A stretch of 64,000 nt of DNA from an uncultured Bacteroidota bacterium (GCA_903824665.1 CAIJXT010000010.1:111475-175474); one strand, 5' to 3'. Numbered from the stretch's first letter, positions 1 to 8,136 are shown. A program made the numbers and translations. The notes: generated by a model not told the origin, from the sequence alone.

Positions 1-441
1 TTCGGATTTATATACTTCGTTTGTTTGAATATTTTATTCATTTGCTTATCATGTAATGAAATTCGCACTACTTCTAAAGAGAGTGCTCTATACAAGTCTT
101 TTAATGGACGATGGTATTGGCAAAGTAGAGACAAAAAAGATGCGTTTCTAATTTCGCTAAAAACGAAAGGAGACTCAATTATAGGATATTATTGTGCTAT
201 GCATGATTTGGGGAACAGACTTGATTGTGGTAGTGAAGAAGCAGACAATAACATTAGGCGAATTGTTGAGAGTGGAAAAGCCAATGTTAGCTTTTTTAGT
301 TTTTATAACGCAACAAATGGCGCAGCCGAATTATATTTTGATACTGATGGTTTTTTGATTTGGAAAATCGAAAAGAATCCTGTTGGAGCAGAATGTTATG
401 CGCCATTAAAAGCGAGACTTTCTAATAAAAAAGCATGGTAG
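1..441 (+). CDS. Partial small lipoprotein, function unknown
   Basis: The frame is open to the left edge of the window, so the true start is outside it. The visible N-terminus is a hydrophobic signal segment (FGFIYFVCLNILFICLSC) ending in a lipobox-like LSC followed by Asn, so this is probably a lipoprotein whose mature part starts at that Cys near base 52. A TTG at base 25 could act as a start but would give a very short signal. The remaining part (about 120 residues) is polar, has two further Cys (CAMHDL, DCGSEE), and matches no family I recognise. The gene is AT-rich compared with the housekeeping genes further right. It is the first of four small orphan exported proteins separated by the palindromic repeat. 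Confidence 0.6.
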   Translation, partial: FGFIYFVCLNILFICLSCNEIRTTSKESALYKSFNGRWYWQSRDKKDAFLISLKTKGDSIIGYYCAMHDLGNRLDCGSEEADNNIRRIVESGKANVSFFSFYNATNGAAELYFDTDGFLIWKIEKNPVGAECYAPLKARLSNKKAW

Positions 442-534
442 TGCTCTACTGTCTTTTTCGTTTGAACACTAAATGTAATTCACACCTAACCTCCTAATTT
501 TGCAGAATATGCAATTTTTGATCCACATGTGGGG

Positions 535-576
535 TTTCGCAAGCGGATGCTTGCCGTGGACGGGACCAGGCGGGTA
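535..576 (+). repeat. Palindromic interspersed repeat, copy A (short form)
   Basis: The unit begins TTTCGCAAGCGGATGCTTGC, a hairpin with arms GCAAGCG and TGCTTGC (one mismatch to the full copy at 2358), followed by cGTGGACGGGACC and AGGCGGG. Compared with the longest copy it lacks the second hairpin. It ends 16 bases before the ATG of the next gene. Confidence 0.7.
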
Positions 577-591
577 TTCTACTATGATTTT

Positions 592-948
592 ATGGGAAGG
601 ATAATTTTTATTTTTGTATTGTTTGTAATACTCTGCGAGAGTAGCTCTTGTAATGAAGAGTCAACGGCTTCAATTAAGAAAAGCCATAAATCGCAAAAGA
701 ACCCTATCTTAGGTATATGGCGTCCTCTAAATGATGATGATCCGGATGGAATATGTTATGAAGATGATTCTGTGTATTACGCCGATAAAAATGAATGGTT
801 TAAATATAAATTGACAGATAAGATGATTGTTGTTCATTGTTACGGGTCTTTGGATACTATCATGTACCAAATGAAAGGTAGCGACACGCTTGCATACCTT
901 CACGATGACAACAAAAAGTATGTATATGTAAGAGGTGGAATCGATTAA
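592..948 (+). CDS. Small lipoprotein, function unknown
   Basis: I chose the ATG at 592 (MGRIIFIFVLFV) because it gives a proper lipoprotein signal: a hydrophobic stretch of about 15 residues ending in the lipobox ESSSC. An upstream in-frame GTG/ATG would place the palindromic repeat inside the coding region, which is unlikely. The mature protein of about 95 residues is charged, with an Asp-rich stretch near ILGIWRPLNDDDPDG and an unusual number of Tyr. The GIWRPL segment followed by beta-strand-like stretches is reminiscent of small lipocalin-like lipoproteins of Bacteroidota, but I cannot assign a family. AT-rich, no operon partner, flanked on both sides by repeat sequence. Confidence 0.6.
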   Translation: MGRIIFIFVLFVILCESSSCNEESTASIKKSHKSQKNPILGIWRPLNDDDPDGICYEDDSVYYADKNEWFKYKLTDKMIVVHCYGSLDTIMYQMKGSDTLAYLHDDNKKYVYVRGGID

Positions 949-982
949 CCTAACGAGATTGAACATTTTCCGAAAACCAGAT

Positions 983-1003
983 AGCGAGACCTGGACCAGA
1001 GGA
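983..1003 (+). repeat. Degenerate remnant of the palindromic repeat
   Basis: AGCGAGACCTGGACCAGAGG matches the second half of copy C (AGCGAGACTTGGACCAGGCGG) with few changes. The first hairpin is missing. Confidence 0.45.
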
Positions 1004-1070
1004 GCAATTTGGATGGATTTTGAATAAAGTATACATTTGTGTGCTCGGATCGTCTATAGGGCGGCCCACC

Positions 1071-1104
1071 AAAAAGCGGTTACCCTTGGGTTGCCGCTTT
1101 TTTT
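1071..1104 (+). terminator. Rho-independent terminator
   Basis: AAAAAGCGG and CCGCTTTTTTT form the outer stem, with an inner ACCC/GGGT stem around a TT loop, followed by a run of seven T. The A-run on the left makes it usable from both strands. It lies 120 bases after the 592-948 gene. Confidence 0.7.
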
Positions 1105-1197
1105 ATGAGATTAAATAAATGTGTATATTTGTTGATGTCCGGAACGGGCGTGAGGGCAGGTAGAGGACAGCAAATAGTGGTGATAGCACAGTAGATT

Positions 1198-1235
1198 CCG
1201 CAAGCGGGACGCTTGCGGGGGACGGGACCAAGTGG
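1198..1235 (+). repeat. Palindromic interspersed repeat, copy B
   Basis: CCGCAAGCGGGACGCTTGCG has a perfect 7-bp hairpin (GCAAGCG, GGA, CGCTTGC), followed by GGGGACGGGACCAAGTGG. The second hairpin is cut short. It ends 36 bases before the next start codon. Confidence 0.7.
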
Positions 1236-1271
1236 AAGGCAAAAAGCGATTCTACAAACAAGATTGATGTT

Positions 1272-1658
1272 ATGAAATTGAAAATTACGATATTGATATT
1301 TTTTGTATTTTATACCTTTTCGGTCTTTGCACAATCACGTTCGCCTATAAGAACTCAATTGGTTGAACAGTACAAAAAGTATATTGGTAAAGAGGTTTAT
1401 AATTTTTTGCTTGATGATAGCATAAGAAAATATGAAAGTATCGCATTTGCAAGTGAACCAACTGGAATATTTTCATATGCATCAATTTGTTTACGGGATT
1501 CAATTTCTATTCACGTATATGTGAGTGACATGACATATAAGGAGCGATATGATACAAATATGTCTTGGCGACCTGAACTGATTTTTAGAAAAAAAGTCTC
1601 GAGGATTGTTTTCAGCTACCATGGTTTAGATCAATTGACTTTAGCAGATATTAAATAG
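1272..1658 (+). CDS. Small secreted protein, function unknown
   Basis: The ATG at 1272 starts a classic signal peptide: MKLKITI, a long hydrophobic core (LIFFVFYTFSVF) and an AQ cleavage site near residue 21. The mature part of about 107 residues contains the stretch RTQLVEQYKKYIGKEVYNFLLDD and a Tyr-rich beta-like middle section. It has no Cys pair, repeat or membrane segment after the signal. I do not recognise the family. Low GC. It begins 36 bases after repeat copy B and ends 15 bases before copy C, the same gene-plus-repeat arrangement as its neighbours. A role as an immunity or accessory protein in a cassette array is only a guess from context. Confidence 0.6.
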   Translation: MKLKITILIFFVFYTFSVFAQSRSPIRTQLVEQYKKYIGKEVYNFLLDDSIRKYESIAFASEPTGIFSYASICLRDSISIHVYVSDMTYKERYDTNMSWRPELIFRKKVSRIVFSYHGLDQLTLADIK

Positions 1659-1673
1659 CGCTTGCACAGCAGC

Positions 1674-1730
1674 TTTCGCAAGCGGACGCTAGCGGGGGTT
1701 GGGAACAAGCGAGACTTGGACCAGGCGGGC
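1674..1730 (+). repeat. Palindromic interspersed repeat, copy C
   Basis: This copy has both halves: TTTCGCAAGCGGACGCTAGCG, then GGGGTTGGGAACAAGCGAGACTTGG and ACCAGGCGGGC. Both hairpins carry a few changes compared with copy D. It lies 23 bases before the ATG of the 1754 gene. Confidence 0.7.
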
Positions 1731-1753
1731 CTTACAACAACAAATAAGATCAA

Positions 1754-2296
1754 ATGATTAGTTACTTGAATTCTCGCAAATGGGTAAGTTTGTTGTTAGT
1801 GTTAACCGCGTGTAGTCAACGTTCGGTGATGAAATACTACAATAAATACGATGATCTGGAGTTTACTTTCGATAAAATTTCTACAGATACCCCATTGCTT
1901 TATCAACACCAAACTGGTGATTCATTGGTATATGTAGGGCAAACTCACTATCATAAGACGACTGATGATTTTGACACTCTTTACTTGGACACGATCGTCA
2001 TTCATAAATACATTGACAACGCTTTTACCTTCACGATCAAAGAAATTAAATACAAGTGGCTTCAGCCGTTGCCTGGGCAGGTGTTAAGCGATATAATGAT
2101 TTGGCCATTTCGCGACACATTTAAACTGATAAATGAAAATTACAGCGTGAAATATATAGGCAACAAAGAAAACAACTGGAAAATATCTGTTATATTAAGA
2201 GGTAGCGATAGTATAGACATACAGGATGATGAGAATAGCGACAATAGAAAAATTCTTGCTATTCACACATTCAGAGGTAAAATTCTGAAAAGATAG
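1754..2296 (+). CDS. Small lipoprotein, function unknown
   Basis: MISYLNSRKWVSLLLVLTAC is a short lipoprotein signal with lipobox LTAC; lipidation would be at Cys20. The 160-residue mature part is polar and beta-rich. It includes a run of acidic residues near the C-terminus (IQDDENSDNRK). No domain is recognised. The start is the only ATG that gives the signal sequence. Like the other three small genes at this end it is AT-rich, solitary, and separated from its neighbours by the palindromic repeat. Confidence 0.6.
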   Translation: MISYLNSRKWVSLLLVLTACSQRSVMKYYNKYDDLEFTFDKISTDTPLLYQHQTGDSLVYVGQTHYHKTTDDFDTLYLDTIVIHKYIDNAFTFTIKEIKYKWLQPLPGQVLSDIMIWPFRDTFKLINENYSVKYIGNKENNWKISVILRGSDSIDIQDDENSDNRKILAIHTFRGKILKR

Positions 2297-2357
2297 TGAA
2301 CATGGGTTACACTAAACGACCATGGCAGATGGACTCGTTTTTATAGATTAAGGAATC

Positions 2358-2416
2358 TTTCGCAAGCGGGACGCTTGCCGTGGACGGGACCAAGCGGGAC
2401 GCTTGGACCAGGCGGG
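2358..2416 (+). repeat. Palindromic interspersed repeat, copy D (most complete)
   Basis: This copy has two perfect hairpins: GCAAGCG-GGA-CGCTTGC and CCAAGCG-GGA-CGCTTGG, joined by CGTGGACGGGA and followed by ACCAGGCGGG. It serves as the reference for the other copies. Unlike copies A-C it is not followed by a same-strand gene; it marks the right end of the array. Confidence 0.75.
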
Positions 2417-2503
2417 TAATATGGCAACTGGGCGTCCTTTGACCGGGGAGGCGGGTATAGCCAGGGTGTATGTGGGATGTGGGGCCCTGCTGCACAATAC
2501 AAA

Positions 2504-2534
2504 ACTGCCGCACCCGGATATGGGGTACGGCAGT
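2504..2534 (-). terminator. Terminator of the dipeptidase gene
   Basis: ACTGCCGCACCC and GGGGTACGGCAGT form a long imperfect hairpin 22 bases beyond the stop codon of the minus-strand dipeptidase. On the minus strand it is followed by TTTTGTATT. Confidence 0.7.
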
Positions 2535-2555
2535 GGAAAAAAGTGAACAGCTATA

Positions 2556-3929
2556 TTACTTACCGAAACCCTCGGCAAAGTACTTGTGAAAATACGGAAT
2601 GGTCTCTATGCCTTTGTAGTAGTTGAACACATCGTACTTTTCGTTGGGAGAGTGGATGTTGTCGTTGTCGAGACCGAAGCCGAGCAGTACGGTTTTGAGA
2701 CCCAGTGTGCGCTCGAAGAGGGCGATAATGGGTATGCTGCCGCCACCCCGTGTAGGTATGGGCTCTTTGCCAAAAGTGGTTTGAATGGCGCGCGCCGCAG
2801 CCTGGTAGGCGGGAGAGTTGGTGGGTGTAACCACGGGCTCGCCACCATGATGGGCTGTGACCTTTACGGTTACATTGGCAGGGGCAATAGATTCAAAGTG
2901 TCTGCGGAACAGGTCTGAAATTTCGTCGGACACCTGATTGGGTACGAGGCGCATAGATATCTTGGCATAGGCCTTGGACGGCAGTACGGTTTTGGCACCC
3001 TCGCCGGTGTAACCACCCCAGATCCCGTTGACCTCGAGTGTAGGGCGGATGCCGGTACGCTCGAGCGTGGTGTATCCGGCTTCGCCCCAGGTATCGTTTA
3101 CACCCAGTTCGCGCTTGTACTCGTTGAGATCGAAGGGGGCATTGTTGATGGCCTGGCGCTCGGCGGCTGTGAGCTCGAGCACCTTGTCGTAAAAGCCGGG
3201 AATAGCGATGTGGTTGTTTTCGTCGTGCATGGAGGCGATCATCTTGCAGAGGATGGTAGCGGGGTTGGCTACGGCACCACCGTATACACCGCTGTGGAGG
3301 TCGCGGTTGGGGCCGGTAACCTCTACTTCCATATAGGCGAGCCCGCGCAGGCCGCTCTCTATAGAGGGGTGCTCCATACTGATCATGGAGGTATCTGATA
3401 CAAGCACTACATCGGCTTTCAGCTGCTCTTTGTTCTCTTCGAGAAAACGGCCCAGATTTACGGAGCCTACCTCTTCTTCGCCTTCGATCATCACCTTGAT
3501 GTTGCAGGGCAGCGAATTGGTCTTTGCCATCACCTCGAGCGCCTTGATGTGCATGAACATCTGTCCTTTGTCGTCGCAGGCGCCACGGGCATAAATGCGG
3601 CCATCTACAATCACGGGCTCGAAGGGGCCACTGGTCCAGAGGTGCAGCGGATCGGCAGGCTGCACATCGTAATGCCCATATACGAGCACTGTAGGCAGTG
3701 CGGGATCTATGATCTTTTCGCCATACACTATGGGATGGCCTGCGGTGGGGCGCACCTCGGCCTTGTCGCAGCCTGCCCTGAGCAGGTGGTCTTTAACGGC
3801 CTCGGCACAGGCGGCCACATCGGCCTTGTACTTGCTGTCGGCACTTACAGATGGTATGCGGAGGAGCTCCAGCAACTCATCGAGAAAACGGTCTTTATGT
3901 TCTGATTGGTACTCTTTCCAGCTTTGCAT
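2556..3929 (-). CDS. M20-family metallodipeptidase
   Basis: A zinc-dependent exopeptidase of the M20 (ArgE/DapE/CNDP-like) family that probably cleaves dipeptides in the cytoplasm; there is no signal peptide. The 457 residues are normal for this subfamily. Visible metal-site motifs are YGHYDVQP (first His, around residue 85), ARGACDDKGQ (bridging Asp, around residue 115), EGEEEVGS (catalytic Glu pair, around residue 150), SDTSM (Asp ligand) and the C-terminal NIHSPNE (last His). The dimerisation (lid) domain lies between about residues 200 and 330, with the expected DLHSGVYGG motif. The gene is GC-richer than the array on its left and has its own terminator. Substrate preference cannot be read from the sequence. 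Confidence 0.9.
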   Translation of the reverse strand: MQSWKEYQSEHKDRFLDELLELLRIPSVSADSKYKADVAACAEAVKDHLLRAGCDKAEVRPTAGHPIVYGEKIIDPALPTVLVYGHYDVQPADPLHLWTSGPFEPVIVDGRIYARGACDDKGQMFMHIKALEVMAKTNSLPCNIKVMIEGEEEVGSVNLGRFLEENKEQLKADVVLVSDTSMISMEHPSIESGLRGLAYMEVEVTGPNRDLHSGVYGGAVANPATILCKMIASMHDENNHIAIPGFYDKVLELTAAERQAINNAPFDLNEYKRELGVNDTWGEAGYTTLERTGIRPTLEVNGIWGGYTGEGAKTVLPSKAYAKISMRLVPNQVSDEISDLFRRHFESIAPANVTVKVTAHHGGEPVVTPTNSPAYQAAARAIQTTFGKEPIPTRGGGSIPIIALFERTLGLKTVLLGFGLDNDNIHSPNEKYDVFNYYKGIETIPYFHKYFAEGFGK

Positions 3930-3997
3930 AACTGTATGGTGTTTTTGTATTTTGAGAATAATGTTGAAATAAGTATTGCTAAAATATTATTTATCAA

Positions 3998-4432
3998 TTA
4001 GTTGAACGAAATTAGCTCGACCTCAAAAATAAGGGTGCTATTGGGGCCTATATGGCTGCCTACCTGCCTGTCGCCGTAGCCAAGGTGCGGCGGAATGAAG
4101 AAGCGCCACTTGCTGCCTGTGGGCATGAGCTGGAGTCCCTGTGTCCAGCCTTTGATGACCATGTTGAGCGGAAAGGATGCAGGCTTGCCGCGGTTGACCG
4201 AGCTATCGAAAACCGTACCATCGAGCAGGGTGCCATGGTAATGACAGGTAACTGTGCTGAGTGCTGTGGGTTTGGGACCACTACCCTCTGTGATGACCTG
4301 GTACTGCAGGCCGCCGGGCAATTCGGTGATGCCAGCCTTGCTCTTGTTGGCCTCCAGAAATTCCTGACCTGACTTGAGGTTAGATGCTGCTTTTTCTGCC
4401 TTCATCTGAAACAATCTATCTGCGATACCCAT
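3998..4432 (-). CDS. FKBP-type peptidyl-prolyl cis-trans isomerase
   Basis: A cytoplasmic prolyl isomerase; no signal peptide. The start is set at the ATG at 4432 (MGIADRLFQMK); a TTG 15 bases upstream is possible but less likely. An N-terminal helical segment (residues 1-45, AEKAASNLKSGQEFLE) resembles the FkpA/FklB arm and is followed by the FKBP fold from about residue 55: TVTCHYHGTLLDGTVFDSS, VIKGWTQGLQLM, WRFFIPPHLGYG and the final strand STLIFEVELISF. The usual ligand-pocket residues (Tyr, Asp, Phe, Trp, Tyr) all appear to be present. A TACTTTTG sequence (reverse complement of 4445-4452) matches the -7 box consensus but leaves only a very short leader. Length of about 144 residues is normal. 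Confidence 0.9.
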   Translation of the reverse strand: MGIADRLFQMKAEKAASNLKSGQEFLEANKSKAGITELPGGLQYQVITEGSGPKPTALSTVTCHYHGTLLDGTVFDSSVNRGKPASFPLNMVIKGWTQGLQLMPTGSKWRFFIPPHLGYGDRQVGSHIGPNSTLIFEVELISFN

Positions 4433-4547
4433 GTGTTTTTTGCTCAAAAGTAGGCAAAAAAATACAGGCAGTTACATATAAATGGGGTGAAAAAAAATGC
4501 TAAGAAATGCCCTAAACGACCCCTACCTGCACAGATAAGGTGGTACA

Positions 4548-5684
4548 TTAATGTGCATGGATGGTCCAGGTAAACCAAAGCACAGCGGAAACGACAGTTT
4601 GTGTCCATTTGATAGCCACCTTGTCTCCCGCAGCTAAAGTCACGGGGTGCGAAAGGTCGCTGTTGGTACCTACAAAAACAACGTTGCCTGCTGATACAAC
4701 GCTTCCGCTTACGGTCATGGATGTGGCGCTTCCGTTTACATAAACGGTACCTGAATACGGTATGGTGGAGGTGCCTGTTCCATATGATTTGATGTGGACA
4801 TAAAAAGCATCGAGGGTGCAGGCGGCACTTACTATATCCTGACCCAACGCCACGTTTGATGTATTGGAGCCGGTTACCAGGCCGGTATAGTAGAGTGCGA
4901 AAGAAGTCTGACAGCTTCCGGAAAATACATAGCCGCCACTACCACCGGATATCGTTTGCCATGTACCATTGCCGCTGAGGTAATTTGAGGCTGTGGCGCC
5001 GGTACCTAACCGGGCCGTGTTGACGGTGCCGGTTGAAATATTACCTGCATTCAGGCTGGTAAGATTAGCACCGCTAATGGCAGGAAGTGTGCCAGAAAGA
5101 TTGCCGGCAGTAAGACTGGTAAGGGCTGTGCCGCTTATAGCCGGCAAGCTGGCAACAGATGGGTTGGGATAAGTGCCGCTGAGGTTGCCCCCGGCTGCCC
5201 CACCCGGCACAACGCCGGATATTGCGGTATTAGATGCTGCTGTTACCCTTCCCTTCGCATCTACCGAAACTACGGGTGATGCTGTAGCGCTGCCATATGT
5301 AGCTGCTGTAACCCCGGTAGTGGTCAATGCGGGATCGGGATAAGTACCGGAGAGGTCGCCGCCAGCAGTACCAGCAGGTGTGTTCAGCGCTGTCCACGCG
5401 GTGCCGTTAAAGTAATAAAACCCTGCTGAGCCATCTGTCTGGTAAACCAATAATCCTGTTGCCGGGCTGCCGATAGCAGATCGCTGTGCGGCAGTCATAG
5501 ATGGCAGCAACACACCCTGAGCAGTTGAGCTCACATCTAATACAGCAGAGGTTGCTGCCGGTGCGCCAGTGGTATTTACTGCCATGCCCTGTGCAAAAAT
5601 GCCGCCTGAAACAAGCGAGCTAACAACACCAAAAAATACAATGCGCAATATGTGAGTACCTTTCATAAAAATATTTTTTTTCAT
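4548..5684 (-). CDS. Secreted tail-fibre-like repeat protein, paralogue 3
   Basis: Third and most distal member of a tandem set of three. The start is put at MKKNIFMKGTHI (5684; 5666 is an alternative), giving a signal peptide ending at IFAQ. Next comes a conserved head of about 70 residues (AVNTTGAPAATSAVLDVSS, TGLLVYQTD, GFYYFNGTAW). Then follows a Gly/Thr/Ser-rich central region of repeating GGDLSGTYPDP and LPAISGANLTSL motifs like those in tail-fibre and collar proteins. The C-terminal globular domain of about 130 residues ends in TIHAH. It probably forms an exported fibrous trimer, but no T9SS sorting domain is visible. Function unknown. Reading from the earliest in-frame Met would overlap the upstream gene. 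Confidence 0.75.
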   Translation of the reverse strand: MKKNIFMKGTHILRIVFFGVVSSLVSGGIFAQGMAVNTTGAPAATSAVLDVSSTAQGVLLPSMTAAQRSAIGSPATGLLVYQTDGSAGFYYFNGTAWTALNTPAGTAGGDLSGTYPDPALTTTGVTAATYGSATASPVVSVDAKGRVTAASNTAISGVVPGGAAGGNLSGTYPNPSVASLPAISGTALTSLTAGNLSGTLPAISGANLTSLNAGNISTGTVNTARLGTGATASNYLSGNGTWQTISGGSGGYVFSGSCQTSFALYYTGLVTGSNTSNVALGQDIVSAACTLDAFYVHIKSYGTGTSTIPYSGTVYVNGSATSMTVSGSVVSAGNVVFVGTNSDLSHPVTLAAGDKVAIKWTQTVVSAVLWFTWTIHAH

Positions 5685-5742
5685 ACTTATATTTCGTCTG
5701 CCAGTAAGGCAAACTACCTGTTTGTTACCTGCAGGCGCTGCG

Positions 5743-6894
5743 TTAGTGTGCATGAATGCTAGTTGTAGCAAGCGGAATTACACCATTTGTAAAATTGCTC
5801 TGTGACCATCTGATACATAATTTGTCGCCGGCGCTGACCGCTAATGAATGTCCGGTAGTGTTGAAACTGCCGAGTGCAGTGTTGACGGCTCCTGTGGCTG
5901 GCAAAACGCAGGTAAGGGTAACTGAAGTGGCAGCATCATTTTTGTAAACTGTGCCGGTAAGTGTATTAGTACCTGAGATGGCAACAAAATGTACAACGAA
6001 GTACACATAAACGGCATCAATAGTACAGTTTACAGGTGCGATGTAGTTGGCTTGTGACGAAGAGGTAAAAGCGGTACCGGTATTGTATATGCAGCTATAT
6101 TGTGTTGCAGCTGAATTGAGAATTGCCCTACCGGTAAAAATATAGCTATTTCCGCCGCCACCTGATGGCGAGGTCCAGGTCTGGTTTCCGGCAAGAAATG
6201 TGGATCCGGATGCTGTGCCGCTGCCCAACTGAGCCGTATTCATGATACCCGACGAAATGTTACTGCCATTAAAGCTCGTAAGATTGGCGCCGCTGATAGC
6301 AGGCAGGGCACCTGTGAGCACACCGGCAGACAGGCCTGTAAGACTGGCACCGCTGATGGCAGGCAAACTGGCGATAGATGGGTTTGGGTAGGTGCCTCCC
6401 AGATTACCACCGGCCGCACCCGATGGCGGCACACCACTAATGGTTGCGTTTGAGGCTGAGGTGATCCTGCCTTTTGTGTCTACTGCTATGACTGGTACCG
6501 TTGTTGCACTACCATAAGTGGCAGCAGTAACACCGGTTGTTGCCAAAGTGGGGTTGGGGTAAGTACCGGCCAGATCGCCGCCTGCTGTGCCGCCGGGCGC
6601 ATTCAGCGATGTCCAAACCGAACCATCAAAGTAATAAAACCCCGGACCAGCCGGAGCACTGCCATCGGTCTGGTAAACGATAAGCCCGGTGGCAGGGCTG
6701 CTGATCGCAGTACGCTGGGCGGTAGTCATGCGGGGCATTAATGCTCCCTGTGTTGTAGAGCCAACGTCGAGGATAGCAGAATTATGGGCAGCAGCACCGG
6801 TAGAATTGATGGCCATACCCTGCCCTTTGACAGCAAGTGAGCCTGCACAAAAACAACCGGCAATTGTGACACGTAATAAATATCTGTTGATCAT
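5743..6894 (-). CDS. Secreted tail-fibre-like repeat protein, paralogue 2
   Basis: Same layout as its neighbours: signal peptide (cleavage near VKGQ), head with SAILDVGSTTQGALMPRMT and TGLIVYQTD, GTYPNP/LPAISG repeats in the middle, and a C-terminal domain with a different core but the same final IHAH. The sequence between residues about 100 and 220 is very close to paralogues 1 and 3, while the C-terminal 140 residues differ strongly. This pattern suggests conserved shafts with variable tips. The C-terminal domain carries a paired Cys (YSCIYNTG, VNCTIDAVY). The gap to the upstream gene is 50 bases, so the three are probably one operon. Confidence 0.75.
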   Translation of the reverse strand: MINRYLLRVTIAGCFCAGSLAVKGQGMAINSTGAAAHNSAILDVGSTTQGALMPRMTTAQRTAISSPATGLIVYQTDGSAPAGPGFYYFDGSVWTSLNAPGGTAGGDLAGTYPNPTLATTGVTAATYGSATTVPVIAVDTKGRITSASNATISGVPPSGAAGGNLGGTYPNPSIASLPAISGASLTGLSAGVLTGALPAISGANLTSFNGSNISSGIMNTAQLGSGTASGSTFLAGNQTWTSPSGGGGNSYIFTGRAILNSAATQYSCIYNTGTAFTSSSQANYIAPVNCTIDAVYVYFVVHFVAISGTNTLTGTVYKNDAATSVTLTCVLPATGAVNTALGSFNTTGHSLAVSAGDKLCIRWSQSNFTNGVIPLATTSIHAH

Positions 6895-6944
6895 AAAAAG
6901 TCATTTTCGTAATAGTAATGTGATCACTAAATTCTTAAACCACC

Positions 6945-8078
6945 CTATTGTGCATGGATACTGGCATGCATGTATCCCACTGCGCCGTTGGCGAAATTAG
7001 TCTGGGTCCATTTGACGGTGAGCAGATCGCCGGCAGTGACTGAAACAGGATGACTGAGATCGCTTGCTGTGAATTGCTGCCCGACAGTAGCCGAACTTGG
7101 AAATGTTACGCTGACAGTGCATGCAGTAGCTGTTCCGTTTTTGAAGATAGTGCCCGTGACCAGGTTAGCAGGCTGTGTACCCGAAGTTGCGGTAAGACTC
7201 ACCGCAGCGTAGAGGTAAAAAGCATCTATTGTAAACGAGGCAGCGGCAATATCTGAATGTGCTGCGGCCGAAACTGTTCCAAACATCCCTGTTCCTATAC
7301 CTGTGTAGCTAGTATTGGCGCTGGATCCGATAAATAAAAGCTCGAACATGAGTGGAGCGCTGCCTCCAGAAACTGTTTGCCATGTACCATCTCCCCTCAG
7401 GAATGTGGAAGCAGTGGGAGAGCCACTGCCAAGCCTTGCTGCGGGTACTGTACCCGTTGTAAAGTGACTGGCGTCCAGACTGGTGAGACTGGCTGCATTT
7501 AACGCCGGCATGGTACCGGTGAGGTTGCCAGCGGTGAGGCTGGTAAGGCTGGCACCACTTATTGCCGGAAGGCTGGCTATGGTTGGGTTTGGATAGGTGC
7601 CGGAGAGGTTACCGCCAGCGCTCCCCCCCGGTACCGCTGCCGTAATGGTTGTGTTGGACGCTGAGGTTATCCGGCCCTTTGCATTGACTGCAATAGTGGG
7701 CGCTGACGTAGCACTACCATAAGTAGCAGCAGCAACACCGGTTGTGGTCAGCGTAGGATTAGGGTAAGATCCGGTAAGGTCGCCACCGGCTGCTGATGCA
7801 GGTGTATTGAGCATTACCCAGGCCGAACTGTTGTAATAATAAAAACCAGACGGGGCATCTGTCTGAAATAGCAACAGGCCTGTGGCAGGGCTACTTATTG
7901 CTACGCGCTGAGCTGCCGTCATCCTGGGTACCAATACACCCTGTGTTGTAGAACTTGCATCCAGCATCGCAGAAGCATCGGCTGCACTGCCTGAGCTATT
8001 TACGGCCATACTTTGCCCGCTAACGGCTGTATGAAATATTGTCAGAAATAATGATAGCAATGCCAGTTTTGAATACAT
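6945..8078 (-). CDS. Secreted tail-fibre-like repeat protein, paralogue 1
   Basis: First gene of the tandem set and the one with a convincing promoter. MYSKLALLSLFLTIFHTAVSG is the signal peptide. The head (AVNSSGSAADASAMLDASS, TGLLLFQTD, GFYYYNSSAW) leads into GGDLTGSYPNP, TAATYGSAT-like and LPAISGASLTSL repeats. The C-terminal domain contains DLSHPVSVTAGDLLTVKWTQ, matching the corresponding part of paralogue 3 (DLSHPVTLAAGDKVAIKWTQ), and ends SIHAQ. Proteins with this head are common in Bacteroidota and are often annotated only as hypothetical. An extracellular adhesive or structural role is an inference from architecture. Confidence 0.75.
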   Translation of the reverse strand: MYSKLALLSLFLTIFHTAVSGQSMAVNSSGSAADASAMLDASSTTQGVLVPRMTAAQRVAISSPATGLLLFQTDAPSGFYYYNSSAWVMLNTPASAAGGDLTGSYPNPTLTTTGVAAATYGSATSAPTIAVNAKGRITSASNTTITAAVPGGSAGGNLSGTYPNPTIASLPAISGASLTSLTAGNLTGTMPALNAASLTSLDASHFTTGTVPAARLGSGSPTASTFLRGDGTWQTVSGGSAPLMFELLFIGSSANTSYTGIGTGMFGTVSAAAHSDIAAASFTIDAFYLYAAVSLTATSGTQPANLVTGTIFKNGTATACTVSVTFPSSATVGQQFTASDLSHPVSVTAGDLLTVKWTQTNFANGAVGYMHASIHAQ

Positions 8079-8105
8079 AAAAAGGTTCGTTAATTTACAC
8101 TGACA

Positions 8106-8136
8106 TAAAAGTATCTAATCTATTTAGCTTTTCAAA
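8106..8136 (-). promoter_or_regulatory. Bacteroidota-type promoter of the fibre-gene operon
   Basis: On the minus strand TTTG is followed after exactly 19 bases by TACTTTTA, one base off the TAnnTTTG consensus. Transcription would start near 8100, about 20 bases before the start codon at 8078. Confidence 0.55.

Noticed and set aside
535..2416. Palindromic repeats as integron attC sites
   Set aside because: No GTTRRRY/RYYYAAC core sites at the edges and no integron integrase in the window; the cassette look is reported only as a pattern.
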